Of a stretch of 20,781 nucleotides of DNA, positions 15,017-20,619 are shown piece by piece. Position numbers and translations under genes: made by a program. Within the stretch, counting starts at the first letter, position 1. Each line of letters opens with the position of its first letter. Source of the stretch: Limnoglobus sp. (lineage in GTDB: Bacteria; Planctomycetota; Planctomycetia; Gemmatales; Gemmataceae); NCBI GenBank assembly GCA_025353985.1, contig JANXNT010001417.1:1-20781 (forward strand), written 5' to 3'. Below the pieces are notes generated by a model. It did no database searches. It saw only the letters and a program-made list of their open reading frames with translations, and was not told where the DNA came from.

Positions 15017-15547
15017 TTATTTGCCAGCCAACTTAGCGAAGTGTACCCGAATTAAGTCGTGAGGAATTTCCGTGTTTTTCGGAATCTTACCAGCGAACTG
15101 CTTGTTAATCGTGTCCCAAGGCGTTTGTGGCTCGTGTGTGGCATTAGACAATTGAACAGGAGTGAATGGTTTGTAAACCTCCCAAACCCTGTTCAACAAG
15201 GCTCGGGCCTGTTGTGTTCCGCTCAATTCGTCATTAGGGATTTCCGGCGTTACCTGTTCAAAATCCGTAACTTTCACCCCGTCTTTCCCCCAATTCAAGT
15301 CGGTCGCATAATGTATGATCTCCCCGTTACCGAAGTGCTTGAATTCGTGATATAATTCGGGGATAACTGGGCCGTATGGCCAAGCTTGAACCTTCTCTTC
15401 GATCATCGGATTTCCGGCCAAACCCAGACACCACCCGTGCGCGAAGTAGACCAACTTCTGCATCTTCATAGGTGAAACAGAATGGTCATCCTGACTCTTG
15501 GCCAAGTCTAAAAAGTAATTGGCGACAGCCTTTGCGGAAAATGTCAT
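15017..15547 (-). CDS. Panacea-domain (DUF4065, SocA/GepA-like) antitoxin
   Basis: 176 aa. The N-terminus 'AKAVANYFLDLAK' followed by 'MKMQKLVYFAHGWCLGLAG' and 'VQAWPYGPVIPELYHEFKHFG' is the signature of the Panacea domain: a helix ending in K-L-x-Y-F-x-H, then W-x-x-G-P-V-x-x-x-Y. A later 'LLNRVWEVYKPFTPVQLSNATHEPQTPW' completes the fold (the L-S-x-x-T-H region). Panacea proteins neutralise many unrelated toxins encoded next to them and also occur in phages. ATG 15547 has AGGGG 8 nt upstream, part of a small inverted repeat. The gene is AT-richer than its GC-rich neighbours (45% in two hand-counted 60-base lines), pointing to horizontal transfer. It is the first gene of a two-gene operon with the interrupted 2-TM gene. 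Confidence 0.9.
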   Translation of the reverse strand: MTFSAKAVANYFLDLAKSQDDHSVSPMKMQKLVYFAHGWCLGLAGNPMIEEKVQAWPYGPVIPELYHEFKHFGNGEIIHYATDLNWGKDGVKVTDFEQVTPEIPNDELSGTQQARALLNRVWEVYKPFTPVQLSNATHEPQTPWDTINKQFAGKIPKNTEIPHDLIRVHFAKLAGK

Positions 15548-15555
15548 ATGCCTTA

Positions 15556-15569
15556 CCCCTCTCTAGGGG
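15556..15569 (-). promoter_or_regulatory. Inverted repeat overlapping the Panacea ribosome-binding site
   Basis: CCCCT CTCT AGGGG is a perfect 5-bp inverted repeat lying 9-22 bp upstream of the Panacea ATG. On the minus strand its second arm supplies the AGGGG Shine-Dalgarno. It could be an operator for autoregulation or a hairpin that masks the ribosome-binding site. Confidence 0.4.
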
Positions 15570-15669
15570 ATGAATTTTTCTCCTGTGCGCTTGTTCATTA
15601 TAGCGCAATGCAATTTATAAGGCAATGCAGGGGAAATGTCAAATCTGTTCTCCGTCCATCGACTTGGGA

Positions 15670-15693
15670 GCGAGCCGAAGTGATTCGGCTCGC
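15670..15693. promoter_or_regulatory. Perfect 10-bp stem-loop
   Basis: GCGAGCCGAA (15670-15679), loop GTGA, TTCGGCTCGC (15684-15693). Neither strand has a T-run after it, so it is not a standard intrinsic terminator. It could be a protein-binding palindrome, a structured leader, or a small repeat. Confidence 0.5.
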
Positions 15694-15765
15694 GCGTAAG
15701 CAAGAAAAGCAGAAGCCGTCGAAGTGTCTGACTCCAAGCATTAATCGTAGCCACCAGCGGACGAG

Positions 15766-15834
15766 TCACGCCGTCGAACGCTTTGCGAGCATTTCATCTT
15801 GCGGCACGCCGAAAACGATTTTTGCACTGAACAT
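15766..15834 (-). CDS. Possible small ORF or gene remnant (22 aa)
   Basis: ATG 15834 with GAGG 7 nt upstream opens a 22-codon frame with a normal-looking composition (begins MFSAKIVFGVPQDEM). It could be the preserved start of a gene truncated when the AT-richer segment arrived, or a leader peptide. No homology was recognised and confidence is low. Confidence 0.22.
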   Translation of the reverse strand: MFSAKIVFGVPQDEMLAKRSTA

Positions 15835-15907
15835 TTGACAACCTCGATTGAGACAGGAGTGTACTCCGCCGAAGAACGCGATCTTCGCTTTGCGAGGGAG
15901 TGGGAAG

Positions 15908-17254
15908 ATGAAGCAAGAAAAGATGAGTGAAGTGGATCGACGACTGTCGATGGCGTGGCGAGACCCGGATGCGTTTCTTGCCTTGTGCTTCCGCACGCCG
16001 ACGGGGGAGATCATGCGGCAAGCACGGATTCACACGGAACTGCAAGCGTTTTTGACGCAGCATCCGAAGGCTTTAATCGAGTTGCCGCGCGATCACGGCA
16101 AGAGCACGCAGGTCTGCGCTCGCATCGTTTGGGAACTGGGGAAGAATCCGGGGCTGCGCGTGAAACTCGTTTGCGCGACCGATGCGTTGGCCACCGAACG
16201 GACGCGATTTCTGCGCGAGGCGATTGAATCGAACGACCGCGTTCGCCGCGTATTTCCGGACCTTCTGCGTTCGGAACCGTGGTCGGCGGAGGCGTTCACC
16301 ATCGTGCGGCCCGCATCGACGATTGGCCCGAGTGTGGCGGCGTTCGGCGTCGGTTCGGGGTCGACGGGCGCGCGTGCGGACTTGCTCGTTTGCGATGACA
16401 TCGTCGATGTCCGTGCGATCCACAGCCGAGCCGAACGCGAACGGGTGAAGGCGTACTTTCACGATAATTTATTGAACCTGCTCGAACCCGACGGGCGGTT
16501 CTGGAACCTGTTTACACCTTGGCACAGCAACGATTTGAACCACGTTTTGAAGCAGAATCCGGCATTCGCCCACTTTCGTCGTGCGATCGGGCCAGACCTC
16601 GAACCGGTGTGGCCGGAGAAGTGGCCACGGGAGGCGCTGGCGATGCGCAAACGCGAGATCGGCTCGGCGTCGTTCGCACGCGGGTATCGCCTGACGCCGA
16701 TCGCCGAAGACGAAGTCGCGATCCGCCCCGAGTGGGTGAAGTTCTGTACTGACATACCGGTGACATACGAACGCATCGTGCTGTCGATCGATCCGGCCGT
16801 CACCGCAAAAGCCACCGCCGATGCGAGCGCGTTTGCCGTACTCGGGCAGTGCGGCACGCGAATCGATTGTCTCGCGGCGAGTGCCAGACGTGTGGCCGCG
16901 CCGGAGTTGGTAACGATGATCGCGGAGTTCGATCGGCAGTGGCAACCCGATGTCATTCTGTTCGAATCGAACGCAGCATTCACCGCACTGAAAGACTTGC
17001 TCGTACGCCATGCGTCGTTCGGTGCGAAGGTGAAGGGTATCGTGCAAACGCGCGAAAAGGCGGCACGGGTGAACGTCTTCGCGGTCGCCGTCGAGAACGG
17101 AAACTTCCGGCTAAAAGGCGACGGCACACAACGCGAATTGTTCGATGAAATGACAACCTTCCCATTCGGCGAACACGACGATCTATTAGACGCCGTCGCC
17201 ACCGGCACCGCCTACATGCTGGCAAACAACCACGAACCGCGCGTGTGGATTTAA
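15908..17254 (+). CDS. Phage-type terminase large subunit (ATPase plus RNase H-like nuclease)
   Basis: 448 aa, the DNA-packaging motor of tailed phages. The ATPase half has a terminase-style Walker A 'PRDHGKST' (residues 60-67), a Walker B 'DLLVCDD' (158-164) and a coupling-type 'TPWH' (203-206). The nuclease half has the expected acidic triad: Asp295 in 'LSIDPAV', Glu353 in 'VILFESNAAF', and Asp424/425/428 in 'EHDDLLDAVATG'. All key residues are intact and the length is normal. The frame is open from 15848, but ATG 15908 has AGGGAG 7 nt upstream. No small terminase, portal, protease or capsid gene is in the window, so this is either the edge of a prophage or a domesticated terminase. A heptad-repeat block and then the ATPase/GNAT gene follow on the same strand. 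Confidence 0.88.
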   Translation: MKQEKMSEVDRRLSMAWRDPDAFLALCFRTPTGEIMRQARIHTELQAFLTQHPKALIELPRDHGKSTQVCARIVWELGKNPGLRVKLVCATDALATERTRFLREAIESNDRVRRVFPDLLRSEPWSAEAFTIVRPASTIGPSVAAFGVGSGSTGARADLLVCDDIVDVRAIHSRAERERVKAYFHDNLLNLLEPDGRFWNLFTPWHSNDLNHVLKQNPAFAHFRRAIGPDLEPVWPEKWPREALAMRKREIGSASFARGYRLTPIAEDEVAIRPEWVKFCTDIPVTYERIVLSIDPAVTAKATADASAFAVLGQCGTRIDCLAASARRVAAPELVTMIAEFDRQWQPDVILFESNAAFTALKDLLVRHASFGAKVKGIVQTREKAARVNVFAVAVENGNFRLKGDGTQRELFDEMTTFPFGEHDDLLDAVATGTAYMLANNHEPRVWI

Positions 17255-17262
17255 TTAGCCGC

Positions 17263-17413
17263 TTTCAGCTTTCAGCGATCAGTTATCAGCTTTCGGAACG
17301 GCCCGAAGGGGCGTCGCTGAAAGCTGACCGCTGAAAGCTGACCGCTGACCGCTGACCGCTGACTGCTGAAAGCTGAAAGCTGACTGCTGAAAGCTGACTG
17401 CTGACCGCTACCC
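17263..17413. repeat. Heptanucleotide repeat array in two opposed orientations
   Basis: Five 7-nt units in one orientation (17263-17297: TTTCAGC, TTTCAGC, GATCAGT, TATCAGC, TTTCGGA), an 18-nt spacer, then fourteen units of the complementary orientation in perfect register (17316-17413), consensus GCTGA followed by AA, CC or CT. The two halves can fold back on each other. The array fills the whole gap between the terminase stop and the Shine-Dalgarno of the ATPase gene. Confidence 0.88.
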
Positions 17414-17425
17414 AGGAGAATCATC

Positions 17426-18169
17426 ATGTTATCGCCGATTACGATTCGCTATCCGTTTCGCCCCGTATGTCGGAGCCTGATTACGGGTCAGGTGGCGGAC
17501 TTGTTTGGCCTGGCCGACACGGAGCCGCCGCACGTGGTTGCGGAAAATGTGATGCTCGATGTTGGCCCGACGGACCTCGTTTTGTTCGTGGGGCCATCGG
17601 GTTCGGGGAAGTCGTCGCTGTTGCGTGCGGCCGGTTCGCAACTGGCGGCGATCGACGCGGCAACACTCGTTTTTCCGGATCGGCCGCTCGTCGAAGCGCT
17701 ACCGGGGACGGTGCCGGAACGACTCACGATTCTTGCGGGGTGCGGGCTGTCCGAGGCACGTTTATTGCTTCGCAGGCCGTCCGAATTGAGCGACGGGCAG
17801 CGTTACCGGTTTCGCATGGCGTACGCTTTCTCAACGCAAGCGCAGCCGATCTTGCTCGATGAATTTGCAGCCATCCTCGATCGCAATTTAGCCAAAGTGC
17901 TCGCGTTCAATTTGCGCAAGCTCGTCACGCGCAGTGGCATCGGTGCGCTCGTGGCGACCACGCACGAAGACCTCGTCGAAGACCTCAACCCCGATGTGAT
18001 CGTGCGTTGCCACGGCGACGGCGCGATCGATGTGGAACGCCACACTCTAAAAAAAAACGGATCGCCTTCCACGACGAGTTTTGGCTCTCGGACGGCTCCC
18101 GTGCCGACTGGTCGTACTTCGCGCGGTGGCATTACCGCAGCCACCATCTTGCGTTCGTTCGCCAAGTGA
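17426..18169 (+). CDS. ABC-type ATPase (ATPase half of a COG2401-like ATPase-acetyltransferase)
   Basis: In the zero frame the gene encodes 247 aa. ATPase motifs: Walker A 'GPSGSGKS' (56-63), signature 'LSDGQ' (121-125), Walker B 'PILLDEF' (141-147) and switch His180 in 'ATTHED'. It lacks membrane segments and is a soluble ABC ATPase of SMC/ABC-F-like use rather than a transporter. ATG 17426 has AGGAG (17414-17418) 7 nt upstream. Up to residue 211 the protein is well formed; the last 36 residues, translated past a run of nine A at 18049-18057, look like random out-of-frame sequence. In the -1 frame an acetyltransferase domain begins at exactly that point. ATPase followed by GNAT is the known single-chain architecture of COG2401, so the intended product is probably a fusion of about 393 aa ending at 18606. 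Confidence 0.85.
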   Translation: MLSPITIRYPFRPVCRSLITGQVADLFGLADTEPPHVVAENVMLDVGPTDLVLFVGPSGSGKSSLLRAAGSQLAAIDAATLVFPDRPLVEALPGTVPERLTILAGCGLSEARLLLRRPSELSDGQRYRFRMAYAFSTQAQPILLDEFAAILDRNLAKVLAFNLRKLVTRSGIGALVATTHEDLVEDLNPDVIVRCHGDGAIDVERHTLKKNGSPSTTSFGSRTAPVPTGRTSRGGITAATILRSFAK

Positions 18170-18606
18170 CACTGCTATGGCACCATGAAGTCCCCATCGG
18201 CATCTGTATCTTCTCGGCACCGGCGGCTTCATTGAAATTGCGTTCGCAATTCTTCGGGTTAAACAACCCGCGATCGGCCGTGGCACTCGGTGCGCTCAAC
18301 GAGCAATTGTGGTTGTTACAACGTGTGGTATTGCACCCGACGTATCGCGGTGCGGGGATCGCCGCCGCCTTCGTCCGCCGCGCCTGCGAGGCGTGCCCCG
18401 TCCCGTGGATTGAGACACTTTCGGCCATGGGGCAGATCAACCCGTTCTTCGAACAGGCAGGTTTCACGCGAGTCGGCACGATCCGCAAAACGCGCAATTC
18501 GCGCCAAGCAGCCTACGGAAAGCGCGTCTCCGCAGAGACGCAAAGCAAGAACGCAAACAGCGAGCCGGTGTATTACGTGTTCGATAACCGAGTGAACACA
18601 GGATGA
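18007..18606 (+). CDS. GNAT acetyltransferase domain in the -1 frame (C-terminal half of the ATPase-GNAT fusion)
   Basis: Coding character starts at about 18058 ('RIAFHDEFWLSDGSRADWSYFARWHYR') and runs for 182 codons. The acetyl-CoA-binding motif A is 'LQRVVLHPTYRGAGIAAAFVRRA', with the canonical R-G-x-G-x-A loop; 'MGQINPFFEQAGFTRVG' is the usual C-terminal GNAT strand-helix. There is no proper start: the frame can be opened only at TTG 18007, inside the ATPase gene and without a ribosome-binding site. It therefore most likely reaches ribosomes by a -1 frameshift at the A9 run, or the two halves were separated by an indel. Near the end, a 7-bp palindrome (GCGTCTC/GAGACGC, 18524-18541) adds residues that look like a small insertion before the final 'PVYYVFDNR'. 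Substrate unknown. Confidence 0.75.
   Translation: MPRRRRDRCGTPHSKKKRIAFHDEFWLSDGSRADWSYFARWHYRSHHLAFVRQVTLLWHHEVPIGICIFSAPAASLKLRSQFFGLNNPRSAVALGALNEQLWLLQRVVLHPTYRGAGIAAAFVRRACEACPVPWIETLSAMGQINPFFEQAGFTRVGTIRKTRNSRQAAYGKRVSAETQSKNANSEPVYYVFDNRVNTG
18049..18058 (+). promoter_or_regulatory. A9 slippery run, candidate -1 frameshift/transcriptional slippage site
   Basis: The zero-frame codons are CTA AAA AAA AAC, which contains the classic X-XXY-YYZ heptamer A-AAA-AAC. After a -1 slip the next codon is CGG at 18058, the first codon of the acetyltransferase part. A small stem (TGTGG/CCACA, 18031-18044) lies 4 nt upstream; only short stems (CGAG/CTCG at 18075-18090 and CGGC/GCCG at 18093-18106) follow. 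Confidence 0.65.
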
Positions 18607-18619
18607 AAAATCAGGAGTC

Positions 18620-19594
18620 TCACGCCGCTTTTCGCGTTGGTATTACATCGTCTTCGAGGTTGCGGCGGTCGCGGACGACGTAGGGGGGTTTGCCCTGGCT
18701 TTCGAAGTAGATACGGGCCATCACTTCGCCAATTAAACCGAGACTGAGGAACTGCACGCCGATGAGTTCGACCATCACGCCGATAAGGAAAAGCGGGTTT
18801 GCGGTCATGCCGGGGCCGGTCGTGAACTTCATGACGACGGACGCGCCGAGGCTCAGGATGCCGAGCATGAGGAAAATCAAGCCGACGCCGCCGAACAGGT
18901 GCATCGGCCTCGTTTGGTAGCTCGCGAGGAACTTCACGGTCATCAAATCGAGCACCACACGCACCGTTCGTGTGAGGTTATATTTGGACTTCCCCGCCGT
19001 GCGCGGGTGGTGCCGTACGGGCACTTGCGTGACCTTCGCGCCTTGCTGAATGAGGAGCGCCGTGATGAAGCGGTGCATCTCGCCGTAGAGCGATAGCCCA
19101 TCGACAAATTCGCGGCGCACGACGCGGAGCGTGCAGCCGAAATCCTTGAATGGCACGCCGAGAACCTTGCGGATCACCGCGTTCGCACACCAACTCGGCA
19201 TCTTGCGCAGGAACAATTTATCGCGGCGATTCGCACGCTGCCCGAGCACCGCATCGTAGCCTTCGTTGAGCGTGTCGAGCATGTGCGGAATGTCGGCGGG
19301 GTCGTTCTGCAAATCGCCATCGAGCGTGGCAATCACGTCGCCGGTGGCGGCATCGAAGCCCGCTTGCATCGCCGCCGACTGGCCGAAGTTTCGCCGCAAG
19401 CGCACGACTTTCACCCGGCGATCGTCCGCCGCTAACGAGGAGAGTTCCTCGAAGGTGCCATCGCTGCTGCCGTCGTCGACGAAGACGACTTCCCAATCGG
19501 GCACGGTACGCAAGGCATCGCGCAACCGGTCGATCATCGACACGATGTTTTCGCGTTCGTCTTTGACGGGAATGACAACGGAGAGAGCGTTCAT
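18620..19594 (-). CDS. Family 2 glycosyltransferase, polyprenyl-phosphate sugar transferase type (DPM1/ArnC/GtrB-like)
   Basis: 324 aa. The GT-A domain begins 'LSVVIPVKDERENI' and has 'FVDDGSSDGT' (38-47), 'NFGQSAAMQAGFDAATGDVI' (69-88) and the metal/nucleotide-binding 'LDGDLQNDP' (91-99). 'DFGCTLRVVRREF' and 'HPRTAGKSKYN' are typical of transferases that load a sugar onto polyprenyl phosphate. Two C-terminal membrane helices lie near 231-257 and 266-290. The product, a polyprenyl-phosphate sugar, is the usual donor of GT39/ArnT-like enzymes such as the one encoded at 1849-3480. ATG 19594 overlaps the phosphatase stop by ATGA, so translation is coupled; a longer open frame upstream is ignored for that reason. 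It converges with the acetyltransferase gene 13 bp away. Confidence 0.91.
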   Translation of the reverse strand: MNALSVVIPVKDERENIVSMIDRLRDALRTVPDWEVVFVDDGSSDGTFEELSSLAADDRRVKVVRLRRNFGQSAAMQAGFDAATGDVIATLDGDLQNDPADIPHMLDTLNEGYDAVLGQRANRRDKLFLRKMPSWCANAVIRKVLGVPFKDFGCTLRVVRREFVDGLSLYGEMHRFITALLIQQGAKVTQVPVRHHPRTAGKSKYNLTRTVRVVLDLMTVKFLASYQTRPMHLFGGVGLIFLMLGILSLGASVVMKFTTGPGMTANPLFLIGVMVELIGVQFLSLGLIGEVMARIYFESQGKPPYVVRDRRNLEDDVIPTRKAA

Positions 19595-20619
19595 CGCGTC
19601 GGCCCCTGGGCTTCGATGGCGAGCATCATCGGGTCGGACCCGAACTGGTAGAAACCGGTCTGGCGGATCGGTACGCCGGCCTCGGTGGCGTTCATCAAAT
19701 CGACGCGCACAAAGTAGCGTCCCGGCACGTTCAACGGCGGTATCGCGAGCGTCAATTCGATCGTTTCGTCGGGCTTCACGGTGTGGCGGAATAACCCCGC
19801 TTGCCCCGTATGCACATACGCGCCGAGTGTGTTTTGCACGCTGAACTGCACGTGAACGCCCGCGTAATTTCCGGGCTTCAGCTCCCATGGATCGTGTGCG
19901 GTATTCTTCGCATCGACCTTCACCGCAAGCCATTGACTAGCCGGTGTCAGTAAAGGGACGTCGATCGAACGCCCTCCCGTAAGCGAGAGTTCGCCCGCCG
20001 TTGCGCCGGGAGTGTAATGCTTGGCGGCCCATTCGCGAAACAGCGTGGGCGTATGCTCGCGGCCATCGAGCCAGCGTTCGTAAATTTCAAAAAACTCATC
20101 AATGGCGGCAGTGCGACCGAAGCGAAAGTGGCCGAAGCGCGGCCACAGTTGCCGACGTGCCCGGTTGAGGCTCGCGTCCGAATACAGCAACATGCCGATC
20201 GTCGCCGTGAGGCCGGTACGGTCCGCGCCGCGTTTGCAGTGGAACAGCATCGGGTATTCGGAGCGGTCGAAGACTTCGATGAGGCGTCGCAGTTCGATCG
20301 GCGGCGGCAGGCGATTCGCCGACAGCGTGATGTCTTCCTGGCTGATGCCGTTCGCGTTCGTGATGCGAACTTCCTCCGCATACCACGGCGATTCCGGGCC
20401 GGGGCAGAAGCCACGCAGGTTCACCACGGTGCGAATGCCATCGTCCGCAATCGCGCGTTCCAGGCTCGCCGCCGACGGCTGGTTGTACCGATAGAGCATC
20501 CCCGGAATCACGACGTGCCGATTCGTCCCGAACAGCACCCGCGCGGTTTCCAAAACCACGACAAGCACGACGAACCAGACCATCACACGCCGCCACGACG
20601 GTTTCCATTTTCGCAACAT
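19591..20619 (-). CDS. Membrane-anchored dual-specificity/tyrosine-type phosphatase
   Basis: 342 aa. An N-terminal signal anchor (residues 12-30, 'VMVWFVVLVVVLETARVLF') is followed by a cysteine phosphatase domain: 'YRYNQPS' and 'GIRTVVNLRG' (about 43-70) as in DSP/Siw14-like enzymes, and the P-loop 'HCKRGADRTG' with Cys128 and Arg134 (C-x5-R). A C-terminal all-beta region of roughly 120 residues ('YAGVHVQFSVQNTLGAYV', 'PPLNVPGRYFVRVDLMN') looks like an Ig-like or carbohydrate-binding sandwich. The topology suggests the catalytic domain lies outside the cytoplasm. ATG 20619 gives the best signal anchor; no strong ribosome-binding site was seen. The stop overlaps the glycosyltransferase start, so a substrate in glycolipid or polyprenyl-phosphate metabolism is plausible but inferred. 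Confidence 0.82.
   Translation of the reverse strand: MLRKWKPSWRRVMVWFVVLVVVLETARVLFGTNRHVVIPGMLYRYNQPSAASLERAIADDGIRTVVNLRGFCPGPESPWYAEEVRITNANGISQEDITLSANRLPPPIELRRLIEVFDRSEYPMLFHCKRGADRTGLTATIGMLLYSDASLNRARRQLWPRFGHFRFGRTAAIDEFFEIYERWLDGREHTPTLFREWAAKHYTPGATAGELSLTGGRSIDVPLLTPASQWLAVKVDAKNTAHDPWELKPGNYAGVHVQFSVQNTLGAYVHTGQAGLFRHTVKPDETIELTLAIPPLNVPGRYFVRVDLMNATEAGVPIRQTGFYQFGSDPMMLAIEAQGPTR

Larger units (their letters stand above)
15548..15907. other. Divergent intergenic region between Panacea operon and terminase gene
   Basis: About 360 bp. It contains the inverted repeat at the Panacea ribosome-binding site, a perfect 10-bp hairpin at 15670-15693, a possible 22-codon minus-strand ORF at 15766-15834, and the terminase ribosome-binding site (AGGGAG, 15895-15900). 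The plus-strand open frame 15548-15838 runs straight through the hairpin, has no ribosome-binding site and no recognisable motif, so I treat the region as non-coding and regulatory. Confidence 0.5.

Noticed and set aside
15548..15838. 96-aa plus-strand open frame between Panacea and terminase genes
   Set aside because: No ribosome-binding site, passes through the perfect 10-bp hairpin, and no recognisable motif.
17256..17415. CRISPR array
   Set aside because: The repeats are 7-nt units without spacers, so this is a short tandem repeat, not CRISPR.
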